NCBI RefSeq assembly: GCF_946479605.1
Contig: NZ_CAMLGT010000251.1
Location: forward strand, 1-5,478
DNA from: an uncultured Lacibacter sp.
Lineage (GTDB): Bacteria > Bacteroidota > Bacteroidia > Chitinophagales > Chitinophagaceae
Length of the DNA stretch: 5,478 nucleotides
Direction: 5' to 3'
Below the pieces are notes generated by a model. The model saw only the letters and a program-made list of their open reading frames with translations. It did no database searches and was not told the DNA's origin. The translations under genes were made by a program, and so were the position numbers. Below are positions 1-5,478 of the stretch, piece by piece. How positions within the stretch are numbered: the stretch's first letter is position 1; each line of letters starts with the position of its first letter.

Positions 1-33
1 ATTGTGTGCTGTAGAAAAAACAAGTAAATAAAA

Positions 34-507
34 ATGAGAACGCTGCATGTTTTAATAATGTTGTCTCTCCTTTATTCCTGTCATCAAAACAAAAAACAAA
101 ATATTCAAACCATCGCAACCCATAAGAAACATCATCTGATAAACACTTTTGGGAAAGTTAGCTTTGACACTTCCGCATTTAAGAAACTGAATTGCGGCCT
201 GTATATAAACAACTTCGGAGTTTTGGCATTTAAAGCCATTGATAATTCTTTAAAATTTGACTCTGCCAAACCACTTGATATTTACTTAACAACTGTTTAC
301 AACCGGGATTCAGAATCACCCGGTGATGATATGAAGGAAATACGCTTTGTTGCAGATACTACAACATTTGTTTTATTACCGAGCGGACATTGGGAGGACA
401 AGAATTATCATTACCAATTTACCCCTATGTCGGATGGAGGCACTATTTCTGTTTCCCAAAAAAGGAAACCAAAGCATAAAGCCAGTGGTTCACTTGTGCA
501 TGAGTAA
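34..507 (+). CDS. Small predicted lipoprotein with a DKNYY-like motif, function unknown
   Basis: This 157-residue protein is not one I can name. The N-terminus is short, basic and hydrophobic (MRTLHVLIMLSLLYSC), and Cys16 sits in an acceptable lipobox (L-Y-S-C), so a lipid-anchored periplasmic or outer-membrane protein is likely. A polar linker rich in Lys, Asn and His follows (about residues 17-37). The remainder looks like a beta-rich globular domain, with a second Cys at 54. Residues 108-138 (ADTTTF, then WEDKNYHYQF, then SDGG) recall the DKNYY repeat family common in Bacteroidota secreted proteins, but only one such unit is visible. The tail (142-157) is basic. The ATG at 34 is chosen because it places the signal sequence at the very start. 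The AT-rich upstream sequence has no Shine-Dalgarno. The gene stands apart from the next one by 115 nt, so context does not reveal its job. The coding call is fairly secure; the family link is tentative. Confidence 0.7.
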   Translation: MRTLHVLIMLSLLYSCHQNKKQNIQTIATHKKHHLINTFGKVSFDTSAFKKLNCGLYINNFGVLAFKAIDNSLKFDSAKPLDIYLTTVYNRDSESPGDDMKEIRFVADTTTFVLLPSGHWEDKNYHYQFTPMSDGGTISVSQKRKPKHKASGSLVHE

Positions 508-622
508 AACAAAATGGATAACTTATTACGACAACGCTTCAAAAGAACAACACTGCACAAAGCAGGCATGATATATGTTTTCATCTAAACATCTTTGTTT
601 AAGTTTACGTTGATACTTATTT

Positions 623-1930
623 ATGCAAAACAGAATTCATGCAGAAGCCATTTACAATGCAGCTGTTTCAGCTGTGCAGCCCGCTGTGCTGTTGCAGCAA
701 CATCTTGCTGTTACTGACAAAGGAATACAGATTGTTGAAACAGTGATTGATCTTCCCCAACGTTCATTATTTGTGATCGGTGCAGGCAAGGCAGCTGCAG
801 CTATGGCACAAACAACAGAATCAATTCTTGGTCATACTATCAAAGCAGGTATTGTTACCACCAAATATGAGCATGCATTACCACTCAAAAAAATAATCTG
901 TCTTGAAGCGGCTCATCCTGTGCCGGATAAAAACAGTGTGCATGCTATTGAACAAACCATCAGCTTATTACAACAGGCAAAACCCGGCGATGTGATCATT
1001 TGTTTATTAAGCGGAGGTGCCTCATCGCTTTGGGCCGATACACCGGATGATCTTACATTAAAACAACTGCAGCAAACTTTTCAGCTATTGCTGAATAGTG
1101 GCGCTTACATTGATGAAATGAATTGTGTGCGTCGCCACCTCTCACAAATAAAAGGTGGGCAATTATTACGCTATGCAGCAGAGGCACGCTGGTTTACATT
1201 GATTATTTCAGATGTACCCGGCGACAATATACAGGATATTGCCAGCGGCCCCACCAGTGCCGATGCAACAAGCTTTACCGATGCCATGCATATTATTGAA
1301 CGATACAATTTGCAAACCCAATTACCTTCTGCTGTTTTACAGTATCTGCAAAAAGGAATTAACAAGAGCGAATTGAACGACACGGTGAAGCCCGGTGACC
1401 CATTGACAAAAAATGTTCACAATCATATTATTGGCAGCAATGCCACTGCCCTCCATGCAGCAAAACAAAAAGCAGAAGAGCTGGGTTATACAACCATTAT
1501 GCATGAAGCTTTGTTAACCGGTGAAGCAGCAAATGCAGCTACATTTATTCTTGAGAAAGTAAATGCATACACCGGCAACAAACCGGCCTGTTTTCTTTTT
1601 GGGGGGGAAACAACAGTTACTATTACCGGTAATGGCAAAGGTGGACGCAATCAGCATCTTGCATTATGTGCTCTACAGCAGTTGCAAAAAAAACATCAAC
1701 CAATAACATTGCTTGCTGCCGGAACCGATGGCACCGATGGTCCCACAAATGCGGCTGGTGCATTTGCTGACGAAACGTTACTGAAAGCAATTACGGAACA
1801 ACAACTATCCATCGGAGATGCCCTTGCAGCAAATGATGCCTACCCTTTCTTTGAAAAAGTAAATGGTTTATTAAAAACAGGTGCTACACAAACAAATGTG
1901 ATGGATATTGTAATTGTATTGGCAGATTAA
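623..1930 (+). CDS. Glycerate 2-kinase (DUF4147/MOFRL family)
   Basis: Predicted to phosphorylate D-glycerate with ATP to 2-phosphoglycerate in the cytoplasm, feeding glycerate from serine, glyoxylate or sugar-acid breakdown into lower glycolysis. At 435 residues it has the usual length for this family, which is also called GckA or TtuD and is unrelated to the GarK/GlxK type. The N-terminal DUF4147 domain shows GAGKA (53-57, with the conserved Lys56), LLSGGASSL (128-136), the NCVRRHLSQIKGGQL stretch (167-181), ISDVPGD (195-201) and ASGPT (207-211). The C-terminal MOFRL domain (about 320-433) shows GGETTVT (327-333), GKGGRNQHLAL (338-348) and AAGTDGTDGPTNAAGAFAD (365-383). The closing motif, TGATQTNVMD (419-428), departs from the more usual TGPTGTNVND, though its Asp is kept. 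All the key motifs are present, so the enzyme should be active. The ATG at 623 lacks a Shine-Dalgarno, as is normal in this phylum. It lies 101 nt upstream of the Gfo/Idh/MocA gene and may be co-transcribed with it. Confidence 0.93.
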   Translation: MQNRIHAEAIYNAAVSAVQPAVLLQQHLAVTDKGIQIVETVIDLPQRSLFVIGAGKAAAAMAQTTESILGHTIKAGIVTTKYEHALPLKKIICLEAAHPVPDKNSVHAIEQTISLLQQAKPGDVIICLLSGGASSLWADTPDDLTLKQLQQTFQLLLNSGAYIDEMNCVRRHLSQIKGGQLLRYAAEARWFTLIISDVPGDNIQDIASGPTSADATSFTDAMHIIERYNLQTQLPSAVLQYLQKGINKSELNDTVKPGDPLTKNVHNHIIGSNATALHAAKQKAEELGYTTIMHEALLTGEAANAATFILEKVNAYTGNKPACFLFGGETTVTITGNGKGGRNQHLALCALQQLQKKHQPITLLAAGTDGTDGPTNAAGAFADETLLKAITEQQLSIGDALAANDAYPFFEKVNGLLKTGATQTNVMDIVIVLAD

Positions 1931-2031
1931 AACAATCTTGCTTTAACTTTAACCTGCAGATATACATCTCGTCAGCAAGTAACTGTTTATCAGAATAGGC
2001 ACCAATCATTTAACAGAAGAATTGTTCATCT

Positions 2032-3408
2032 ATGTCGTTACGCCAGTTTATTGCCGCTCGAAAAATACTCCGTCACGTTGAATCACTTACCAACATTGCT
2101 ACTCTTGGTTGGAAGGAGGTGGCAAGCCTTCTTGGTTTGCATGATGATGTGTTTTACAATCCCAAACACTGCAAAATTGAAAAGCCGGTAACGGTGGTAT
2201 TGATTGGCGCAGGGCACCGTGGTTCTATTTATGCCGATTATGCCACAAAAAATCCCGATGAATTACAGATTGTAGCTGTAGCAGATAATAATCCTGAAAG
2301 AAGAAAACGCACAAGCCGCAAACACAATATCTCCGCCGATCAGTGTTATAAAGACTGGAAAGAAGTATTCATCAAACCCAAGATGGCCGATGCTGTGATC
2401 ATTGCCACACCCGATCAACTGCATACGGCACCTTGCCTTGCTGCACTTGAAGCAGGTTATGATATATTACTTGAGAAACCAATTGCACCAACGGAAGAAG
2501 AGTGCCGGTTAATATTACAGAAAGCAAAAGAAACAGGCCGCATCGTTGGTGTTTGTCACGTCCTTCGCTACTCACCTTATTTCCGTGAATTAAAAGAAGT
2601 GATTGATGCAGGACTGATTGGTGAGATCATTAGTATGCAACACATGGAGCCTATTGAGCATATACACATGAGCCATTCATATGTTCGTGGCAAATGGCGT
2701 AACAGTAAAATGGCCGCTCCTATCATTCTGGCAAAATCATCACACGATACAGATATTATCCGCTGGCTGGTGAACAGTCCGGTACACGATGTGCATTGCT
2801 TTGGTAACCTGCGCTGGTTTAAAAACTCCAATGCACCTGAAGGAAGTACTGAGCGTTGTACCGATGGTTGTAAAGTGGAAGACAGCTGCCCTTATTCTGC
2901 CTTGCAGATCTATTACCGTGACCGTAAGCGAACCTATGTATTTGATCTGCCGGAAGACGAAGATGAGCAGGGAGATTATATACTTAACCAATTAAAAGTA
3001 ACCGATTACGGACGTTGTGTGTACCGTATGGATAATGATCAGCCCGATCATCTTACCGTGAACATGTTGTTTGAAAATGGAACCACTGCTGCATTTTCAA
3101 TGGAAGCCCATGTTTCATACGAAGGAAGAAAAACACGCATCATGGGATCGAAGGGTGATATCATTGGCGATATGGAAAGTTTTGTACTTACTGATTTTAA
3201 AACACGCAAACAAACTTCGTGGAGCCTCAAAACAGATGCACATGGCGGAGGAGATCATCGGCTGGTGAAAGACTGGGTACAGGCTGTGTACCAGCAAAAC
3301 AAAGAACTGCTCAGTTCTTCTATTGAAGTATCAGTTGAAAGCCACCTCATGGCCTTTGGCGCCGAACGCAGCAGACAGAACCGCACTATTGAAGATATCA
3401 AGCTGTAA
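2032..3408 (+). CDS. Gfo/Idh/MocA-family NAD(P)-dependent oxidoreductase with an N-terminal extension
   Basis: A cytoplasmic dehydrogenase of the sugar, inositol and sugar-derivative oxidoreductase family; its substrate cannot be told from sequence. The Rossmann domain begins near residue 53 with VVLIGAGHRG (GxGxxG at 59-64), followed by VAVADNN (81-87), the ATPDQLH segment (125-131) and the family hallmark LLEKP (146-150, Lys149). The C-terminal alpha/beta domain carries KSSHDTDIIRWL (235-246), matching the conserved His/Asp segment that lines the active site. Residues 256-290 hold four Cys (256, 276, 280, 286), the last three forming C-x3-C-x5-C-P-Y; a similar cluster marks one uncharacterised subfamily. 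The protein is 458 residues, longer than many members (about 330-430), largely because about 52 residues precede the Rossmann fold. No ATG lies between codon 1 and codon 118, so the ATG at 2032 is the natural start, although a TTG at 2137 is possible. No promoter is visible in the 101 nt upstream, which fits read-through from the glycerate kinase gene. Confidence 0.88.
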   Translation: MSLRQFIAARKILRHVESLTNIATLGWKEVASLLGLHDDVFYNPKHCKIEKPVTVVLIGAGHRGSIYADYATKNPDELQIVAVADNNPERRKRTSRKHNISADQCYKDWKEVFIKPKMADAVIIATPDQLHTAPCLAALEAGYDILLEKPIAPTEEECRLILQKAKETGRIVGVCHVLRYSPYFRELKEVIDAGLIGEIISMQHMEPIEHIHMSHSYVRGKWRNSKMAAPIILAKSSHDTDIIRWLVNSPVHDVHCFGNLRWFKNSNAPEGSTERCTDGCKVEDSCPYSALQIYYRDRKRTYVFDLPEDEDEQGDYILNQLKVTDYGRCVYRMDNDQPDHLTVNMLFENGTTAAFSMEAHVSYEGRKTRIMGSKGDIIGDMESFVLTDFKTRKQTSWSLKTDAHGGGDHRLVKDWVQAVYQQNKELLSSSIEVSVESHLMAFGAERSRQNRTIEDIKL

Positions 3409-3420
3409 AAAATAAATTTG
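3389..3420 (+). promoter_or_regulatory. Predicted Bacteroidota-type promoter for the YdfG-like gene
   Basis: TTG at 3389-3391 is followed by a 21-nt spacer and then TAAATTTG at 3413-3420. This fits the Bacteroidota housekeeping pattern of a -33 TTG and a -7 TAnnTTTG separated by about 17-23 nt. The -33 element lies inside the last codons of the preceding oxidoreductase gene and the -7 element lies just after its stop. Transcription would start a few bases past 3420 and leave a leader of about 35 nt before the ATG at 3461. The match is exact but short and AT-rich, so chance cannot be excluded. Confidence 0.5.
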
Positions 3421-3460
3421 CTGCTGCACGCTTAACAGGCTTTCTCAGTACATTCACAGC

Positions 3461-4219
3461 ATGAGCAAGATCGTTTTTATTACCGGAGCTACTTCCGGTT
3501 TCGGAAAAGCCTGCGCAGAACAGTTTGCTGCCAACAACTGGAACATTATTCTTAATGGCCGCAGACTCGACCGCTTGCAGGAAATCAAAACACAATTACA
3601 GGAACAATATGCAGTTAATATTTTTTTGCTTCCTTTTGATGTGCAAAAGAAAGAGGAAGTTTTTATTGCTGTTAAAAGCCTGCCCGAAAACTGGCAAGCC
3701 ATTGATGTGCTGATCAACAATGCCGGTCTTGCGTTGGGTCGTGATCATTTTGATGTGGCGGAAATCGATGATTGGGAAATCATGATCGATACCAACCTGA
3801 AAGGACTGTTGTATGTGAGCCGTGCCGTTGTTCCTTACATGATCAAACGCAAAGCCGGGCATATCATTAACCTTGGTTCAACAGCAGGTAAAGAAGCGTA
3901 TGAAAACGGGAATGTTTACTGTGCCAGCAAAGCAGCCGTTGACAGTGTAAGCAAAGGGATGCGTATTGATCTCTTGCAACATAAAATAAAAGTAACAGCC
4001 ATCCATCCGGGTGCTGCGGAAACAGAGTTTTCCATGATCCGTTTTAAAGGCGATGAAAAGAAAGCAGCTGCGGTGTACGAAGGTTACCAGCCCCTATCGG
4101 CTAAAGATGTGGCTGATGTTATTTATTACTGCTCTACCCTGCCCGCACATGTATGCATCAACGACCTTGTTCTCACCTGCACCGCCCAGGCCAATTCTTT
4201 TTATACTTACAAGGGCTGA
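3461..4219 (+). CDS. ydfG: YdfG-like short-chain dehydrogenase (NADP-dependent 3-hydroxy acid dehydrogenase)
   Basis: A classical SDR of 252 residues, close to the 248 of E. coli YdfG. That enzyme oxidises L-serine, L-allo-threonine, 3-hydroxyisobutyrate and 3-hydroxypropionate with NADP+, and reduces malonic semialdehyde. Visible elements are the cofactor loop TGATSGFG (8-15), NGRR (32-35) whose arginines suggest NADP(H) preference, NNAG (86-89), and the catalytic set Asn112, Ser140, Tyr153 and Lys157 (YCASK), followed by PG (183-184). Several stretches match what I recall of E. coli YdfG: INNAGLALG (85-93), DWEIMIDTN (104-112), HIINLGSTAG (134-143), TEFSMIRFKGDEKKA (188-202) and STLPAHV near residues 226-232. 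The segment after PG is slightly shorter than in E. coli. Substrate is inferred from this similarity; the SDR fold is certain. The ATG at 3461 puts the first beta strand at residue 3, as expected. It begins 52 nt after the oxidoreductase gene and probably has its own promoter. Confidence 0.9.
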   Translation: MSKIVFITGATSGFGKACAEQFAANNWNIILNGRRLDRLQEIKTQLQEQYAVNIFLLPFDVQKKEEVFIAVKSLPENWQAIDVLINNAGLALGRDHFDVAEIDDWEIMIDTNLKGLLYVSRAVVPYMIKRKAGHIINLGSTAGKEAYENGNVYCASKAAVDSVSKGMRIDLLQHKIKVTAIHPGAAETEFSMIRFKGDEKKAAAVYEGYQPLSAKDVADVIYYCSTLPAHVCINDLVLTCTAQANSFYTYKG

Positions 4220-4370
4220 TAAAACTCTTTAAGGCACAATTATTGGTATATTCAGCAGGTAAAATTCATAAATCAACGTAAGGGGAAATACGTAGTAATA
4301 AAACATTGCATTGAAAAGGGTCCAATATCATAGTAAAAGAGGTATCTTGTATCTGAAAACGTACCAAATC

Positions 4371-4387
4371 CTGCTGAAAAACAGCAG
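4371..4387 (+). other. Small hairpin in the leader of the secreted-protein gene
   Basis: CTGCTG (4371-4376) and CAGCAG (4382-4387) form a perfect 6-bp stem closed by a loop of five A. It ends about 20 nt before the likely start codons at 4407 and 4413. It has no following T-run, so it is not a terminator. It could influence mRNA stability or ribosome access, or be incidental. The rest of the 193-nt gap after the YdfG-like gene shows no gene, no clear terminator and no convincing TTG/TAnnTTTG promoter. Confidence 0.3.
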
Positions 4388-4412
4388 CAAAACCCTAATA
4401 ATCCGTATGAAT

Positions 4413-4901
4413 ATGAAAAACGTATTTTTCATCTGCATCCTTGCGTTACTCTCCACGAGTGTTACAGCGCAGGACGTTATCCGCCAACGAAGCTGCAGTA
4501 ATCAATCAATTTCACAACAGGTCGATAGTCTAAAGAAAACGTTCGAACAAAGTGGCTTTATGGTATTGAAAGAAGCCAGCATGACCATGGAAAGCGAATT
4601 TGAAATGCCTGTTGTTGTTCCCATGACGCAAGGTGCATGGTATCACATTGTATTTGTGGGCGACCCAAACAGTAAGATCACCGAAGTGCGCATGTATGAT
4701 TACGACGAAAAACAAGTGTTCTATAAAAAATTAAAACCTGAACTGGATGGCAATATTATCAGCTATGGTTATATGCCTAAGTTCAGCGAATGGCACATGA
4801 TCAAACCTGTGCAGGTAAACAAAAAGAATAAAGAGTGTTGTGGTTATATCCTGTTGCTGAAGAAAGTAAAAGGCAGCAACGAAACAATGCCCACACGCTA
4901 A
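4413..4901 (+). CDS. Secreted protein of unknown function with an N-terminal signal peptide
   Basis: A 162-residue protein that I cannot assign to a named family. It opens with a textbook Sec signal peptide: MKN, a hydrophobic core (residues 4-13), and a probable signal peptidase I site after Ala19 (SVTA/QDV), leaving a mature periplasmic or extracellular protein of about 143 residues. The mature part starts with a polar, helix-like region (QQVDSLKKTFEQSGF, 35-49). A likely beta domain follows with aromatic motifs: GAWYHIVFVGD (74-84), VRMYDYDEKQVFYKK (92-106), GNIISYGY (113-120) and FSEWHMIKPVQV (124-135). Cys28 and the pair Cys142-Cys143 could form a disulfide after export. The same frame is open back to a TTG at 4311, but that would bury the signal peptide behind 34 residues, so an internal ATG is preferred. 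ATG 4407 (adding Met-Asn) is equally possible. The gene has good terminators downstream and appears to stand alone. The pattern resembles conserved Bacteroidota hypothetical proteins, but that is a recollection and not a search result. Confidence 0.75.
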   Translation: MKNVFFICILALLSTSVTAQDVIRQRSCSNQSISQQVDSLKKTFEQSGFMVLKEASMTMESEFEMPVVVPMTQGAWYHIVFVGDPNSKITEVRMYDYDEKQVFYKKLKPELDGNIISYGYMPKFSEWHMIKPVQVNKKNKECCGYILLLKKVKGSNETMPTR

Positions 4902-4930
4902 AGATTGTTTTGGTTTTATCAGGTAATAAT

Positions 4931-4957
4931 GTCCCGTCCTTCGTGGCGGGGCTTTTT
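4931..4957 (+). terminator. Rho-independent terminator of the secreted-protein gene
   Basis: An 8-bp GC-rich stem pairs 4931-4938 (GTCCCGTC) with 4945-4952 (GGCGGGGC), including two G-T pairs, around a 6-nt loop, CTTCGT. Five T follow immediately at 4953-4957. It begins 29 nt after the stop codon at 4901. No T-run flanks it on the opposite strand, so it should act on plus-strand transcripts only. Confidence 0.85.
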
Positions 4958-4983
4958 ATTTATACAACTGTACACTACTGCAT

Positions 4984-5019
4984 AAAAAAGATAGCCACGC
5001 TTTGCGTGGCTATCTTTTT
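4984..5019. terminator. Bidirectional rho-independent terminator between convergent genes
   Basis: A perfect 11-bp stem, GATAGCCACGC (4990-5000) and GCGTGGCTATC (5004-5014), closes a TTT loop. It is flanked by six A on the left (4984-4989) and five T on the right (5015-5019), so each strand reads a strong hairpin followed by a U-run. It lies 15 nt beyond the stop codon of the minus-strand PLP-enzyme gene, where that gene's terminator is expected. It also gives the plus-strand transcript a second stop after the 4931-4957 hairpin. Confidence 0.92.
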
Positions 5020-5034
5020 ATCATCAAATTAAGA

Positions 5035-5478
5035 TCAGCATTTTTCCAGCGCCTGTTCAATATCTGCAATAATATCATCTACGTGTTCAAGACCAACAGA
5101 GATACGCACCAACCCATCGGTAATACCTACTGCTTTCTTTTCATCAACCGATAATTTTGAATGCGTGGTTGATGCAGGATGTGAAGCAATACTTCTGCTG
5201 TCGCCAAGATTATTTGTCATTGACAGCATTTCAAGTGCATTCAAAAATTTGCGCCCGCTTTCAATACCACCTTTTAATTCAAACGTAACAATACCACCGC
5301 CGTTGCTCATTTGCTTTTTTGCAATATCATATTGAGGGTGAGAGGACAGAAAAGGGTATTTTACTGAATTGAGTTTTGGATTTCCTTCCAGTCGTTGTGC
5401 AAGTTTCAATGCATTATCAGCATGTTTATCCATACGAATGAACAATGTTTCCAAACTCTTCGTCAATACCCATGCATT
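5035..5478 (-). CDS. Cys/Met-metabolism PLP-dependent enzyme, probably O-succinylhomoserine sulfhydrylase-like (C-terminal part)
   Basis: The C-terminal 147 residues of a trans-sulfuration-type enzyme that continues beyond the right edge, so the PLP-binding lysine is not in view. The family joins sulfide or cysteine to activated homoserine, or cleaves methionine or cystathionine, in the cytoplasm. At the edge the frame reads NAWVLTKSLETLFIRM, which matches the conserved Asn-Ala-Trp and SLETL region. Next come GGGIVTFEL, the LGDSRSIASHPASTTHSKLS block, and VRISVGLE, whose Arg (codon 5104-5106) corresponds to the substrate-carboxylate-binding arginine of the family. SLETL instead of the SLGG form, together with the HPASTTH block, points to the MetZ or methionine gamma-lyase branch. 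I favour MetZ without being able to separate them. The frame stays open through the TTG at 5464-5466 to the end of the window, so that codon is internal and not a start. The C-terminus (IADIEQALEKC) looks natural, and the bidirectional terminator follows it. Confidence 0.92.
   Translation of the reverse strand, partial: NAWVLTKSLETLFIRMDKHADNALKLAQRLEGNPKLNSVKYPFLSSHPQYDIAKKQMSNGGGIVTFELKGGIESGRKFLNALEMLSMTNNLGDSRSIASHPASTTHSKLSVDEKKAVGITDGLVRISVGLEHVDDIIADIEQALEKC

Noticed and set aside
347..571. Plus-strand 74-codon open frame overlapping the end of the lipoprotein gene
   Set aside because: It lies mostly inside the lipoprotein gene in another frame, its product shows no domain or signal sequence, and its tail runs into the intergenic stretch.
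590..597. CATCTTTG as a -7 promoter box for the glycerate kinase gene
   Set aside because: It differs from TAnnTTTG at the first base, and no TTG lies 17-23 nt upstream.
1937..1979. Inverted repeat CTTGCT/AGCAAG between the glycerate kinase and oxidoreductase genes
   Set aside because: The arms are only 6 bp with a 31-nt loop and no T-run; such pairs are expected by chance.
2577..3862. Several minus-strand open frames of 60-88 codons opposite the two dehydrogenase genes
   Set aside because: They lie opposite strongly supported coding sequence, and their products show no recognisable domain; they are shadows.
4276..4293. ACGTA/TACGT inverted repeat as an operator upstream of the secreted-protein gene
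   Set aside because: The half-sites are 5 bp and AT-rich, more than 110 nt from the start, and no promoter is recognisable nearby.
4311..4406. TTG at 4311 as the start of the secreted-protein gene
   Set aside because: It would place 34 poorly structured residues ahead of a complete signal peptide beginning at the ATG of 4413; the ATGs at 4407 and 4413 are far better starts.
4942..4999. Alternative pairing between CGTGGC of the first terminator and GCCACG of the second
   Set aside because: Six pairs cannot compete with the 11-bp stem of the second hairpin, so a riboswitch-like alternation is unlikely.
5464..5466. TTG as the start codon of the minus-strand PLP enzyme
   Set aside because: The frame continues upstream to the window edge with the conserved NAWV residues, so this is an internal leucine of a gene cut by the window.

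Overview
The window looks like ordinary chromosomal DNA from a Bacteroidota bacterium, most plausibly a Chitinophagaceae relative. This is an inference from several signs: moderately AT-rich DNA, starts with no usable Shine-Dalgarno sequence, one good match to the Bacteroidota -33/-7 promoter pattern (TTG, 21 nt, TAnnTTTG), and the style of the small secreted proteins. No mobile element, CRISPR array, RNA gene, phage gene or defence gene is visible.

Layout: five complete plus-strand genes are followed by one minus-strand gene cut by the right edge. (1) 34-507 is a small predicted lipoprotein of unknown function with a DKNYY-like motif. (2) 623-1930 is a glycerate 2-kinase of the DUF4147/MOFRL type. 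(3) 2032-3408 is a Gfo/Idh/MocA-family oxidoreductase with an unusual N-terminal extension and a three-cysteine cluster. (4) 3461-4219 is a short-chain dehydrogenase that closely resembles E. coli YdfG. (5) 4413-4901 is a small secreted protein of unknown function. (6) 5035-5478, minus strand, is the C-terminal part of a Cys/Met-metabolism PLP enzyme, probably O-succinylhomoserine sulfhydrylase-like. The convergent genes 5 and 6 are separated by two hairpin terminators. The first serves only the plus strand and the second is symmetric enough to serve both.

How the genes may work together: genes 2-4 could form a small carbon-metabolism neighbourhood, with a glycerate kinase and two NAD(P)-dependent oxidoreductases, one of which belongs to a family acting on 3-hydroxy acids. 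They are not tightly packed (gaps of 101 and 52 nt), and gene 4 appears to have its own promoter, so a single operon is not shown. I found no convincing novel system. The points most worth a second look are the extension and cysteine cluster of the Gfo/Idh/MocA protein, the promoter overlapping its 3' end, and the two uncharacterised exported proteins.
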